A stretch of 56,051 nucleotides of DNA from a virus. Of this stretch, positions 31,484 to 40,649 are shown one piece after another. The stretch is from positions 1-56,051 of IMG/VR virus record IMGVR_UViG_3300031673_016563. The stretch is one strand, 5' to 3'. The translations under genes were made by a program, and so were the position numbers. Each line of letters begins with the position of its first letter. The first letter of the stretch is position 1. Under the pieces are notes generated by a model, which saw only the letters and a list, made by a program, of their open reading frames with translations, did no database searches and had not been told where the DNA came from.

Positions 31484-32494
31484 ATGATAGATTTGGAATT
31501 CATAATGTCTAATCGCAATTCATTCAAGAGATGTATAATTTACTCTTACATCTCTTCAGCGTTCAAATTTGAGGTTACGGAGAAAATAAAATCTGTTTTT
31601 GATTTCCGAGGAATTCTACTCAATGAGGCGGATTACTCTTCCTTTCTGGATTCTTGTAATGGATTATCATTATTTGGGGAGTCGCTAATCTTGATAGATT
31701 TAGAGAAATTTAAGGGAGTATCTAAATCCTGGGTGGCGGAGTTTGATAAATTTTGTCTGGATTTTGTGGCGGAGAGATTAGAGAACAGATTTGTGGTATT
31801 TGGGTTGCAGGATTCATTCGATGGGTTGAATAATTCTAAGAATTTTATTGAGTTTAAAGATAAATCCTCTCTGATTGAGGAGGCTCCTCCTGAAAAATTA
31901 TCTGCTTCTATATTTTTAGATTATATTAGTTTTAGAAATAAAAATGCATTTGATTTGACAAAGGTAAAAAATTCTGATACAATGTATAAGTCTATCGGTC
32001 AAATATTAAAGTCTAAGGAGTTGGATATATTTGAGATCATATCCTTATGTGAGGAGTGCCTATTTGTGGCTTTGAATAATGATAAATTTGATGCTGTTTT
32101 GTCTAATCTTTTGATAAATAATGTATCTAAGCAAGATAATTTCATTCTATATGATCTAGTATTTAATGTTCTAGCTACGGGGTCCAAGATATCAAAGGAT
32201 AGATTATATAAGTATCTCTTAGAACTTAATACGATTGAGGAATTTAGTGTCGAATTAATATCGTATCGGTTTATGAAGGTATACAAGGATTTTCTATATA
32301 TTAATGTTGAATATGGCCCTTCGGAGGATTACTTAAATACTCTGAACGTTTATTATAGGAAGTATTTAGGGAAATTCAAGGATATAAAGTTACATAAATT
32401 ATTTCGAGTAGGCATGTTACTTGCAATATATGAATCATTGTTAAATTCAAATAATTTCACAACATTATTATATGAGTTCGTAGCAATGCTGTGA
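31484..32494 (+). CDS. holA: Probable clamp-loader delta-like subunit
   Basis: 336 residues, start ATG 31484 three bases after the previous stop. No Walker A. The segment GLSLFGESLILIDLEKF (about 60-76) resembles the delta subunit pattern (S-L-F-x-x-x-x-L-V-x-L). The size and three-domain helical build match HolA. Called from this and its position between holB and dnaX; sequence similarity itself is weak. If right, the phage encodes the full minimal clamp loader. Confidence 0.55.
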   Translation: MIDLEFIMSNRNSFKRCIIYSYISSAFKFEVTEKIKSVFDFRGILLNEADYSSFLDSCNGLSLFGESLILIDLEKFKGVSKSWVAEFDKFCLDFVAERLENRFVVFGLQDSFDGLNNSKNFIEFKDKSSLIEEAPPEKLSASIFLDYISFRNKNAFDLTKVKNSDTMYKSIGQILKSKELDIFEIISLCEECLFVALNNDKFDAVLSNLLINNVSKQDNFILYDLVFNVLATGSKISKDRLYKYLLELNTIEEFSVELISYRFMKVYKDFLYINVEYGPSEDYLNTLNVYYRKYLGKFKDIKLHKLFRVGMLLAIYESLLNSNNFTTLLYEFVAML

Positions 32495-32510
32495 TCAGAT
32501 AGGGGTTATT

Positions 32511-33833
32511 ATGAGTGAGTCTTTAGTTCAAAAATACCGTCCTATCCGTTTTGAAGATATTTTGGGGCAAGATATAAATAACCGATTGTTATCCAATTTC
32601 ATTAAGTTGGGATATATAGGAAAGAATATTATATTACATGGCCCTTTTGGAGCATCTAAGACCTCCTCAGCCAGGATATATGCTAGGGCTTTAAATTGCT
32701 TAAAGGCCACGAATTCAGGGTCTCCTTGTAACGAATGTGAACATTGTGTTCAATTTTTCAACAACTCTTATTCGGATTTCATTGAAGTGGATGGAGCTAC
32801 GCAAGGTAAAAAAGATAAAATACAAGATTTGATTGAGATTATAAGTTCGCCTCCTATCTTGGGGAGATATAGAGTCATTATTATTGATGAGTGTCAAAAT
32901 CTATCTCGATCAGCATGGGATACTCTACTAAAGATAACGGAGGAGCCACCCTCTTATTTAGTATTCATTTTTACCACTACGGAATATAACAAAGTACCTA
33001 AAACTATACAATCACGATGTCATTCCAGACAGGTTTCTTTACTACAGGATGAGTTAGCTAAGAATCATCTAGTAGATATTTGCACCAAAGAAAATATACC
33101 TTATGAGAATGCGGCTTTGGAGATTATAATTTCAATCTCCAAAGGGCACGCTAGAGATCTATTAAAGAATTTAGAGCAATGTTTTTTGTTTGGAGGTGTG
33201 ACTGAGGAAAATGCTTTACAATTATTTAATCTTGGGTATATACAGCATATTGAGGGTATTGTATTCCAATTATTAAGTGGTGGAGATATATCCCCTATAT
33301 TTTTAATTCTGGATAATTGGGGGGAAGATGCTACTAGGGTTTTGGGTATTTTGAATTCCTTTGTAATTTACATTTATATGCTAAAATGTAGGAATATCAA
33401 ATTGAATATAGATCCTATATTTCATTCTATACCTTCTAAGGATATCGAGATAATTTTTGGGGTGGCCAAAGAATTATCTAACTCTTTGAGGGTAGATGTG
33501 GATACTTTGTTTGATAAGATACTTGAACTTTTTAAGGGGGTCAATGTAAGATCAAATTTAGAACTATATTCTTTCATTATAGGGTTTTTTAATAGTATTC
33601 ATAGAATATCATTAAAAGTATTCGAGGATAGTTCTTCCATTGGGGCAGGTAGTATGGTTGGTAGCAAGATTGGCGCATCAAATGTTAAGGGTAGGAAATT
33701 CATTGAGGGGTTTGAGGATAAAAATAAAACAACTTCAAGTACTCAAACCAGTTCTAAGTTATATACCCATTCACTTACTGCACATAATTTCAAATTTAAA
33801 GATAAAGAACATATGAAGATAGGGAGGGTTTAA
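32511..33833 (+). CDS. dnaX: DNA polymerase III gamma/tau-like clamp-loader ATPase
   Basis: 440 residues. AAA+ domain with the box QKYRPIRFEDILGQ (7-20), Walker A GPFGASKT (44-51), a zinc module with Cys63, 73, 76 and 79, Walker B IIIDECQNLS, the sensor I region TTTEYNKVPKTIQSRC and a sensor II-like ARDLLKNLEQ. These are DnaX hallmarks. The C-terminal 100 residues are low-complexity and end in a basic tail; the tau-specific part is absent or unrecognisable. Loads the sliding clamp; would work with the delta-like and delta'-like products upstream. No frameshift signal needed for a gamma form was seen. Confidence 0.9.
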   Translation: MSESLVQKYRPIRFEDILGQDINNRLLSNFIKLGYIGKNIILHGPFGASKTSSARIYARALNCLKATNSGSPCNECEHCVQFFNNSYSDFIEVDGATQGKKDKIQDLIEIISSPPILGRYRVIIIDECQNLSRSAWDTLLKITEEPPSYLVFIFTTTEYNKVPKTIQSRCHSRQVSLLQDELAKNHLVDICTKENIPYENAALEIIISISKGHARDLLKNLEQCFLFGGVTEENALQLFNLGYIQHIEGIVFQLLSGGDISPIFLILDNWGEDATRVLGILNSFVIYIYMLKCRNIKLNIDPIFHSIPSKDIEIIFGVAKELSNSLRVDVDTLFDKILELFKGVNVRSNLELYSFIIGFFNSIHRISLKVFEDSSSIGAGSMVGSKIGASNVKGRKFIEGFEDKNKTTSSTQTSSKLYTHSLTAHNFKFKDKEHMKIGRV

Positions 33834-33834
33834 T

Positions 33835-35310
33835 ATGGCTATTGAGAGAGATAAGACATATATTTTGATTTACGTATCTATATCTTTTAGGAACAATGTC
33901 TCATTTCTAAAGAAGATTAAGAAGGTTTTTAATTTTGATATCCCTTATCTGGAGGTCTCCAATTTGTCTGAAGAGCTCAAAAATGTACTTGATTCCTACA
34001 TATATCTAGAGAAGTCTAAATATGATTCTAAGATATTTGCTCAGCTATATGAGAAATATAAGCAAATGAGTTTTACGGAGTTGGGGGAGATATCCGGGAA
34101 TGAAATTCAAAATCTCATTGATAGCTGTATAAAAGATATTCAAGACTCTATAGTTATCGGGGAGTATTATAAGATATGTAAACTCCATCCTCTCAAAAAT
34201 TTAGTTGTTCAAGCAGTCAGTCGAGATGAGGAAAATATGATTGGTGAGTATGAGGTTATGGGGGGGAATAAGAGAATTAAGTTGCCTATATCCAAGGTGA
34301 CCCCATTTGAAAACAAGTTTTTATTAGAGAAAGAAGCTCAATTTACGAGTTATATTGATATATATAGGGAGAGAGATATGAAAAATGCTATCGTGATAGA
34401 TGGAGATAATACATTGTGGAGAAATATGTTTGGGTTTGGTAATCTATATACTGCTAAAGATCATACTTTTGTGGGTGGTGCTTATGGGATGTATTTTTCT
34501 TTATTGAAATTGAAGGAGTTATATCCTGAGTACGAAATTCATCTAGTGTTTGACGGATACGATAAAGTTAAATTTGAAGCTAATCCAGACTATAAGAAAA
34601 ATAGAGTTCAGAAAACGGATCAAGTCAAACAAGATTTCAAAAATAATAGAAGATGGACTAAAGCTATGGCAAGCTCCTTAGGGTTTAATGCGTATCATAT
34701 CCTGGATTCCGAAGGGGATGATGTCGTGGGCTCCGTGGCCCACTTTTTAGAGCATGATTTAGAGTACAATCATATCTTTATTCAATCAGTGGATACGGAT
34801 TTTTATTCCTTAGTGTCGGATGTAGTCAACTTGTACGTACCTCGTGTAGAATTTCGAGGCATATCCAATAAGATAACAATGAGGGAAGCCTTGGATAAGT
34901 TTGAAATAAATGAGATACGTAAGATTAATTGGGTGCGATCTCTTAAGGGTGATAAAAGCGATAATATATATTCTGTGAATCTGTATAATTTAGATAATGG
35001 GATAAAGTGTTCTCGCGTAAAGAAGCAACATTATTTGGATATCATAAATGATTTGGATAATTTCAATGATGTCAAAATAAGATTGATGCAAAATAAAAGA
35101 TTCAAGAGCTTTGTGGAGAGTGGTCAGATGGATAAGAATTATAACCTACTCACTATAAATACCAATATATTCAAAGGCAAGACTAATCTAGATGATTATT
35201 CCAATATCTGTAATCAAGAGAGAGCTATTGAATTATTGGAGGAGTTCTCATTTTATAAGGAGTTAGAATTATTTGATAGAAGCTATAGGATATTTAGAGG
35301 GGGGTGGTGA
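33835..35310 (+). CDS. 5'-3' exonuclease / flap endonuclease with an N-terminal extension
   Basis: The C-terminal 310 residues are a PIN-type 5' nuclease: AIVIDGDNTLWR (about 185-196), HLVFDG, EGDDVVGS, VDTDFYSLV and LKGDKSDN, the acidic positions that bind two metals. It would remove RNA primers and flaps, the job of the 5' nuclease of Pol I. The first 180 residues have no counterpart in known 5' nucleases and look like a separate alpha/beta domain. An internal ATG at 34378 (MKNAIVID) has GGGAGAG upstream and could give a short 5' nuclease alone. Starts one base after dnaX. Confidence 0.8.
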   Translation: MAIERDKTYILIYVSISFRNNVSFLKKIKKVFNFDIPYLEVSNLSEELKNVLDSYIYLEKSKYDSKIFAQLYEKYKQMSFTELGEISGNEIQNLIDSCIKDIQDSIVIGEYYKICKLHPLKNLVVQAVSRDEENMIGEYEVMGGNKRIKLPISKVTPFENKFLLEKEAQFTSYIDIYRERDMKNAIVIDGDNTLWRNMFGFGNLYTAKDHTFVGGAYGMYFSLLKLKELYPEYEIHLVFDGYDKVKFEANPDYKKNRVQKTDQVKQDFKNNRRWTKAMASSLGFNAYHILDSEGDDVVGSVAHFLEHDLEYNHIFIQSVDTDFYSLVSDVVNLYVPRVEFRGISNKITMREALDKFEINEIRKINWVRSLKGDKSDNIYSVNLYNLDNGIKCSRVKKQHYLDIINDLDNFNDVKIRLMQNKRFKSFVESGQMDKNYNLLTINTNIFKGKTNLDDYSNICNQERAIELLEEFSFYKELELFDRSYRIFRGGW

Positions 35311-35311
35311 T

Positions 35312-35578
35312 ATGTCGAAAGTAATATGTCATGATTTTAAACCAGAACCTATATTGATATGGGAAGACTGCCTAGATAATGGATACTCTAAAACATGGTG
35401 GGTTGATACACCCTCGAATATGACTGAAGAGGAGTGCATAGAACTTGAGGAGGAGCGTATAGAGTTTTATAGGTGGATGAGAAAAGCTTTAGATGAATAT
35501 AAAGCTAAGGAGGAACGAAAAGATTTTATTAGGAAGTCTAATATCAAGGTAATTCGAGGAGGAGAGTATGGAAAGTAA
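35312..35578 (+). CDS. Small hypothetical protein (88 aa)
   Basis: ATG at 35312 after GAGGGGGGTGG; an upstream in-frame ATG at 35273 is inside the nuclease gene and unlikely. Trp/Glu-rich first half, charged helix second half. Stop overlaps the next gene by 11 bases. Not recognised. Confidence 0.5.
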   Translation: MSKVICHDFKPEPILIWEDCLDNGYSKTWWVDTPSNMTEEECIELEEERIEFYRWMRKALDEYKAKEERKDFIRKSNIKVIRGGEYGK

Positions 35579-36245
35579 TGCGCAATTTTCGTATGAGGAT
35601 AATCCCGATTTTTTTAGTAGTGTATCCTCTAAGGTGGTGGCTCCAAATAGCAGAAGTATTTTTAAGAATTTGTTTAAAAATTCTTATTCTTTCATATCTA
35701 AGTATTTAACTTTATTATCCCCGATAGACTATAACATAGCCAAATTTTATTATATTGATGGATTGTCTCAGGAACAAATAAAGAGAGTATTTAATATCTC
35801 TCAATCTGCGGTGTCTCGTAGGATACGATATATCACTAATAGGATAAATTTCTTGTTACGTGCTCCTTCTTTAAATCCTATTCAAGTTAGAAGAGATTTA
35901 GAATTTTTGTTTCCTGAGGATATGTTTGAATTCGCATATTTCTACTATTTTGAGTTGGCTCAGAATAGGGTTAAGTATTTTGTTCAAGCTTCTCAGTCCG
36001 GGGTGGCTAATAAATTTAAGGATATTTTGGAATATTTAGAGAGAGTGATTGAGAATCATCTTGTGTTGAAAAATGATAGATTTAATAAAGACCTTATGAA
36101 CATCGAAAAGAAAAGGTGCTTGGCTTTGACCTACTTGGATTATTTTAGATTCATCAATAACAAGGCCAATATTATTAATTTCTTATGTAAGAAGAATGAT
36201 GAGGTTAGGAGTAAATCTTTGATCCTTGATGAATTCATTTTATGA
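35568..36245 (+). CDS. Sigma-region-4-like helix-turn-helix protein
   Basis: 225 residues. Residues 50-97 match the region 4 HTH of sigma factors: LSPIDYNIAKFYYIDGLSQEQI, then FNISQSAVSRRIRYITNRI, with the recognition helix S-Q-S-A-V-S-R-R-I. No sigma region 2 is seen, so it is not a complete sigma-70. The rest is helical. It could be a phage sigma-like activator or promoter-recognition subunit, and the seven fixed-spacing promoter-like elements are natural candidates for its targets, which is inference. Strong ribosome site AGGAGGAGAG. Confidence 0.6.
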   Translation: MESNAQFSYEDNPDFFSSVSSKVVAPNSRSIFKNLFKNSYSFISKYLTLLSPIDYNIAKFYYIDGLSQEQIKRVFNISQSAVSRRIRYITNRINFLLRAPSLNPIQVRRDLEFLFPEDMFEFAYFYYFELAQNRVKYFVQASQSGVANKFKDILEYLERVIENHLVLKNDRFNKDLMNIEKKRCLALTYLDYFRFINNKANIINFLCKKNDEVRSKSLILDEFIL

Positions 36246-36649
36246 GGTATGCTATGAGTTATGATTCTATTTTTGAAAAATGTTTTTTTAATTCCACGGA
36301 TAAATGTTTTAGATCTAAGAAGCACGAAGCATTCAGTTTTGGTTCTGATAAATTTGAGGATGAGGTTAGAAGTAATCTGTTAAATTTTGATAATCTAAAA
36401 TCTAAAGATTGCAATGCAAGAATAACTCAAGTCGGTGGAGGATACCAGGTTAAGTTGTCGCGGCCTCATTTGGCATTTAGTATGAAAGATTTATTATCGG
36501 AGAGTAATCCTGGGATAGATTTAAAATTTTCTGAGGATTTGCTAGACTATGAGCCCGATGAGGATTTAATAATAAAAACGAAGATTCCTTTGTGGGTTAT
36601 TAAGCCTATGGCGGGTGGAAATACAGTTTCAATTCAGAGAGTATGGTAG
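36242..36649 (+). CDS. Hypothetical protein (135 aa)
   Basis: The frame opens at ATG 36242, overlapping the previous stop by four bases; the ATG at 36254 (MSYDSIF) has GAGG eight bases upstream and is equally likely. The C-terminus is strand-rich (IKTKIPLWVIKPMAGGNTVSIQRVW). In the morphogenesis direction of the head block. Not recognised. Confidence 0.5.
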   Translation: MRYAMSYDSIFEKCFFNSTDKCFRSKKHEAFSFGSDKFEDEVRSNLLNFDNLKSKDCNARITQVGGGYQVKLSRPHLAFSMKDLLSESNPGIDLKFSEDLLDYEPDEDLIIKTKIPLWVIKPMAGGNTVSIQRVW

Positions 36650-36663
36650 AGGAGAGATAGGTT

Positions 36664-37620
36664 ATGGGTGAATTTATTTTAGATGAGATATCTTTAGATC
36701 CATTTGAGGTTGAGGATAATTTACTATCTCTTGATTCAGATGAGCCTAATATGGATAGTGACTTTATGGAGCTAGAGTATGGGGATGAGATTAATATTGA
36801 TTCCCCAATCAGAGAGAAGAGTCCCGAACAGTTATCAGAAGAGATTGAGGATTTATTTATATCTCTATTGGCTCAAGATGATATAAATACTATTCTGGCT
36901 TTAACGGGAGAATCTCCTTATGCTACTGATGTAGTATCCGAGGATTTTTTTAAGGGGTTTACAGGGTCTTATATGCAAGCAGTGTTATTTAATCCGGCTA
37001 TTAAATGGTATTCAAAATTATTGAAGATGTTACCTGAGGGTAAGTTTGCAATAGAGGGTGGAAATCTTAAATTAAAGATATCTCCTCAATTTTTTAAGAA
37101 AACCTTATATCCTTTCCTTGGAGATTTTAAAATTGGATTACGTGAGGATTCTCCTATCGTAAATTTGATATACAATTTAGCAGAATCAGTAAAAGATAAG
37201 AGTGTTCAGGATAATTTAGATATTCTGAATCAAACTCAGAAATCTCGATCCTTAGAAGAAGATGGATTAAATCCGGGGAGTATGGATTTTCAGGATAGTA
37301 TGTTAGATACTCAATCGGTGGAGGCCGATTTGACCTTAGATGATTCCGATTCTTTAGGAGGAACTAGTTTTGATTTTACGGATAATAATTCAATCAATAT
37401 AAAGCTTCAGGATCTTGCGAATAAGACTATATCTCAATACTTGATTGAGCATAACGTTGTTGACCAAGAGATGATTGTCAATAAATTATCGGAAGAGGGT
37501 TTTCCAAGACGGAGAATTCACGAGATTTTAGGTATTATGAATTATATGCTTTTAGAGGATTCCTTACCAAGACAGATGGGAAATAAGGGTGGCGGCAATA
37601 TTGAGTTCAGCTACAGGTAA
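36664..37620 (+). CDS. Acidic hypothetical protein (318 aa)
   Basis: Very acidic N-terminal 60 residues, a helical middle domain, and a Ser/Asp-rich linker (190-240) before a small C-terminal helical domain (LIEHNVVDQEMIVNKLSEEGFPRRRIHEIL). Placed ahead of the terminase operon. Acidic, partly disordered build is like scaffold or packaging accessory proteins. Not recognised. Confidence 0.5.
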   Translation: MGEFILDEISLDPFEVEDNLLSLDSDEPNMDSDFMELEYGDEINIDSPIREKSPEQLSEEIEDLFISLLAQDDINTILALTGESPYATDVVSEDFFKGFTGSYMQAVLFNPAIKWYSKLLKMLPEGKFAIEGGNLKLKISPQFFKKTLYPFLGDFKIGLREDSPIVNLIYNLAESVKDKSVQDNLDILNQTQKSRSLEEDGLNPGSMDFQDSMLDTQSVEADLTLDDSDSLGGTSFDFTDNNSINIKLQDLANKTISQYLIEHNVVDQEMIVNKLSEEGFPRRRIHEILGIMNYMLLEDSLPRQMGNKGGGNIEFSYR

Positions 37621-37626
37621 CACGTT

Positions 37627-38190
37627 ATGAAAGAAAATAGAGATAATATAAAAGTCCTTAAAGGGAACAAGCCTAATAAATTTCCGGAGTCTCCAAATAT
37701 GTCTTTGGAGGAAATTGAAAAAGATAGACAAATATTTAAAGATTTCTTGTTGAATATTCAAGAAAAAGATACCTCATTTCAGGACAAAATGGATGAGGTT
37801 CTTAAGATGAATGCTACAATAGTACCCTATATCTTTCAAGAGCTCACTAGTGATTTTCCGGATTTAGATAGGGCTGCGGTAGCCTCAAAGGCTATGAGTT
37901 CAATAAAAGAAATTTGTAATGTGATCATTAAGAAAAGAGATATGGAGATATCCGATGATATTAATCCGAATTCTGCTAAATTTCAAGCTGTATTCGGATG
38001 GTTTATGGAATTGATTCATGATGTTATTTCCAGGCAAGGCTTGGATACAATACAAATTAATAATATTTTCAGTGAGATTTCAATTGAATTATCAGGATGG
38101 GAAGAGATCATCTTGAAAAAATTGAAAGGATTATCGGCCAAAGCCTTGGCCGAGGTTAAAAACCCATTATTAAAAACAGAAGGGAAGTAA
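37627..38190 (+). CDS. Hypothetical protein; small terminase candidate
   Basis: 187 residues, all-helical, with a basic/Pro N-terminus and repeated amphipathic helices (MDEVLKMNATIVPYIFQEL; KAMSSIKEICNVIIKK). Small terminase subunits lie just upstream of terL and have this size and helical build, but I cannot find a convincing HTH, so this is position-based. The repeat/palindrome element lies 314 bases further downstream. Confidence 0.35.
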   Translation: MKENRDNIKVLKGNKPNKFPESPNMSLEEIEKDRQIFKDFLLNIQEKDTSFQDKMDEVLKMNATIVPYIFQELTSDFPDLDRAAVASKAMSSIKEICNVIIKKRDMEISDDINPNSAKFQAVFGWFMELIHDVISRQGLDTIQINNIFSEISIELSGWEEIILKKLKGLSAKALAEVKNPLLKTEGK

Positions 38191-38194
38191 AAAA

Positions 38195-38467
38195 ATGAAT
38201 TATGATGTGGACAAGTTTGTATCAGATTTAAAAGAAGTAAGCAATATGGGGAAAGTTTCGCAAGCATCTAAAAGTAAGGTTGCAGATTTAAGTATGATTA
38301 ATGAGCAGATTAAGAATATTGAAGGACAAATGAAGAATGTTGTATCTTTCGTGTCTAAATCAAACTTAAAGAGAGCCTTAGTATATGCTGAAATAGTTCA
38401 GACTTCTGCGGACTTATTAGTCGATAGTATATATGAAGAAAGAGAAAAGGAAAAGGAGAATAAATAG
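38195..38467 (+). CDS. Small helical hypothetical protein (90 aa)
   Basis: Starts five bases after the previous gene, GGGAAG upstream. Helical with a coiled-coil look (MINEQIKNIEGQMKNVVSFV), charged end. Next to terL; function unknown. Confidence 0.45.
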   Translation: MNYDVDKFVSDLKEVSNMGKVSQASKSKVADLSMINEQIKNIEGQMKNVVSFVSKSNLKRALVYAEIVQTSADLLVDSIYEEREKEKENK

Positions 38468-38503
38468 GTCATAACTCAATGTTGAGGATGGTGCGGATGT
38501 TAC

Positions 38504-38640
38504 AGGTTAAGAAGGTAGGTTAAGAAGGTAGGTTAAAGGGGATGAGCATAATATATTATGCTCATCCCAAAAATAAATATACTGAGAGTAATATACAAAG
38601 TAGGTTAATGAGGTAGGTTAATGAGGTAGGTTAAAGGGAA
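38504..38640 (+). repeat. Two 13-bp repeat arrays flanking a perfect 30-bp palindrome before terL
   Basis: Array 1: AGGTTAAGAAGGT at 38504 and 38517, and a shorter third copy at 38530. A perfect 30-bp palindrome follows at 38539-38568 (arms GGGATGAGCATAATA). Array 2: AGGTTAATGAGGT at 38602 and 38615, and AGGTTAAAGGGAA at 38628. The palindrome has no T-run, so is not a plain terminator. Iterated sites around a dyad immediately before the large terminase gene suggest a protein-binding control region, a packaging start site or an origin; the sequence alone cannot decide. Confidence 0.7.
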
Positions 38641-38654
38641 ATTAATTTTAAGCA

Positions 38655-40574
38655 ATGTCATTATCATCAAGAGCAAAAAAATATTCTTCCAATGTATCCG
38701 ATCTAGATGTAATTGAATTCGCTACAAGTGCTCAAGGTTTAAATATAAATCTATTTCCGACACAAATATTTTTCTTAAAGTTGTTCGATAAAATACCCTT
38801 AGATAATAAAATAAAATCCATCAGTATTCGGGATCGATTCAATAAAAAAACACTCCAAACTCTAACCGAGGTTGAGTATTATAATTATCTTTTGGATGAT
38901 GGGCGTATATCTCTACCCTATGAGGAATATATGGCTCATGACGTTATTCAGATAATGCTTGCTATAGGGCGAAGGGGTACTAAATCAACCACCATATGCA
39001 CCTGGGTTGCGCATAAGGTGTATAAGATTCTCAATATTTACAGACCTCAGGAATATTTCGGTATCATCTTGACAGATAGTATGAATATTACTATGACCGC
39101 TTTAGGTCAAGATAATGCGAATAAGCTCTTCAAGAAATTTTATGGTATAATGAGGGGGGCTCCATTTTTTAGACCTCATATGCTTGAAAAACCTTCTTCA
39201 AATAGGTTGAGATTATGGACTAAGTATGATCTTGATCAATTAAATTCCAAAACAAGTCCGGGGACTTATTCCAATAGTATAGACATTTATTCTTTACCAA
39301 ATACACCGGGTGTTCGTGGAGACAATAATATCTATGTTATTATGGATGAGTTTGCACACTTTATGAATTCGGCGGGATCATCTAGAGAAAAGCCTATGGA
39401 TGATCTAATATATGAGGCGTTGACTCCCTCGGTATCAGGTTTCAAAAATCCAGACGGATCTCCTTTTGGTAAGACTCTTATATTATCCTCTCCAAATGGT
39501 AAAAAGGGTAAATTCTTTGAGGAGTATGATAGTGCTTTTGAATTGGGTGCGGATTCAGGCACTTTAGCATTGCGGGCTCCAACATGGGAAACTAACCCAG
39601 ATGTATCCCCAATATATTTAGAGAAAAAATATTTAAAGAATGCTACTTTGTATTTCCAGGAATTCGGGGCGGAGTTTGTTGAGGGAGGGGATAGATGGAT
39701 AAAGGAGTTAGGAAAATTTTACGCCTGTTTCAATAAAACGGCAGATCCTCAAAGATATGCGGGGGAGTACTCTAAGAAGTATTTCATGGGAGCGGATTTT
39801 GCTCTATCCCATGATGGTACTGCGGTGGCTATCTCTCATTATGAGCCCAATTATATTATGACTAAGGCGGATTATCCTTCCGAAGTATTTTCATATGATG
39901 AAGAATTAGCCGAATATTTTGAGAAAAATGAAACCTTAGTGCAACCGAGAATCGTAGTGGATTATGCTGAGGTGAGATATGCGGGATGTCCTCCTTGGGA
40001 AGATCATAGTGTTTTATTGATAGATGAGTTGCTTGATTGGGTAGAGGATTTATTTAAGAGATGGCCGATTCAATGTGGGATATATGATCAATGGTCAGGT
40101 GAGATTATAAATCAGATGCTTCAGAATAGAGGTCTCAAAAGATTGGATATGCTGAATCATACTGCGCTAATAAATGACAGCATGTATAAATTGTTTTCTA
40201 TGGTGATGCATCAAACTCAATTAATAATGCCCTGGTTTAAAGATTTGGAGAAAGAGTTATTAGCCTTACAATGTTATATTAGGAATCAAGGGGTAATCAA
40301 GGTGGAAGCTCCGGCGGGGAAAACGAATCATGATGATATGTTTTCGGCTTTAATACGATCAGTATATCTTTGCTATTCTTACATAAAAAAGAATAAGGTT
40401 CTGGCAGGATCATTACCTATGCTATTCAAAGATGGTAAATTGGTTGAGGCTTTGAATAAGTTTAAAAATGTTCAGAATTACGGCCAGTATAGAACCTTAC
40501 AGAAGATGTATCATAAGACCAATACAGGGCGGGAAGTTAAAAATAGGGGTACAGGAAGATCTATAACTAGATAA
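38655..40574 (+). CDS. terL: Large terminase subunit (packaging ATPase-nuclease)
   Basis: 639 residues. ATPase domain: Walker-A-like GRRGTKST (105-112), Walker B IMDEF (Asp231, Glu232) and SSPNGKKGK coupling segment. RNase-H-like nuclease domain: GADFALSHDGT (Asp381), VVDYAE and a C-terminal NHDDMFSAL. This pair of domains pumps DNA into the prohead and cuts it. The start ATG at 38655 has only a modest ribosome site (AAAGGG, 38635), beside the second repeat array. It opens the head operon. Confidence 0.93.
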   Translation: MSLSSRAKKYSSNVSDLDVIEFATSAQGLNINLFPTQIFFLKLFDKIPLDNKIKSISIRDRFNKKTLQTLTEVEYYNYLLDDGRISLPYEEYMAHDVIQIMLAIGRRGTKSTTICTWVAHKVYKILNIYRPQEYFGIILTDSMNITMTALGQDNANKLFKKFYGIMRGAPFFRPHMLEKPSSNRLRLWTKYDLDQLNSKTSPGTYSNSIDIYSLPNTPGVRGDNNIYVIMDEFAHFMNSAGSSREKPMDDLIYEALTPSVSGFKNPDGSPFGKTLILSSPNGKKGKFFEEYDSAFELGADSGTLALRAPTWETNPDVSPIYLEKKYLKNATLYFQEFGAEFVEGGDRWIKELGKFYACFNKTADPQRYAGEYSKKYFMGADFALSHDGTAVAISHYEPNYIMTKADYPSEVFSYDEELAEYFEKNETLVQPRIVVDYAEVRYAGCPPWEDHSVLLIDELLDWVEDLFKRWPIQCGIYDQWSGEIINQMLQNRGLKRLDMLNHTALINDSMYKLFSMVMHQTQLIMPWFKDLEKELLALQCYIRNQGVIKVEAPAGKTNHDDMFSALIRSVYLCYSYIKKNKVLAGSLPMLFKDGKLVEALNKFKNVQNYGQYRTLQKMYHKTNTGREVKNRGTGRSITR

Positions 40575-40625
40575 ATTTGATAGAGATAATAAACACATTA
40601 TAAAAGATTTGTAGTAAACTACAAT

Positions 40626-40649
40626 AGGTGAGGTGAGGTGAGGTGAGGT
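40626..40649 (+). repeat. AGGTG tandem repeat acting as a repeated ribosome site
   Basis: AGGTG occurs four times and then AGGT, abutting the portal ATG at 40650. Each unit contains the Shine-Dalgarno core AGGTG, so the portal mRNA has several overlapping ribosome sites. A five-base tandem repeat can gain or lose copies by slippage, which would change the spacing to the start codon. Confidence 0.7.
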
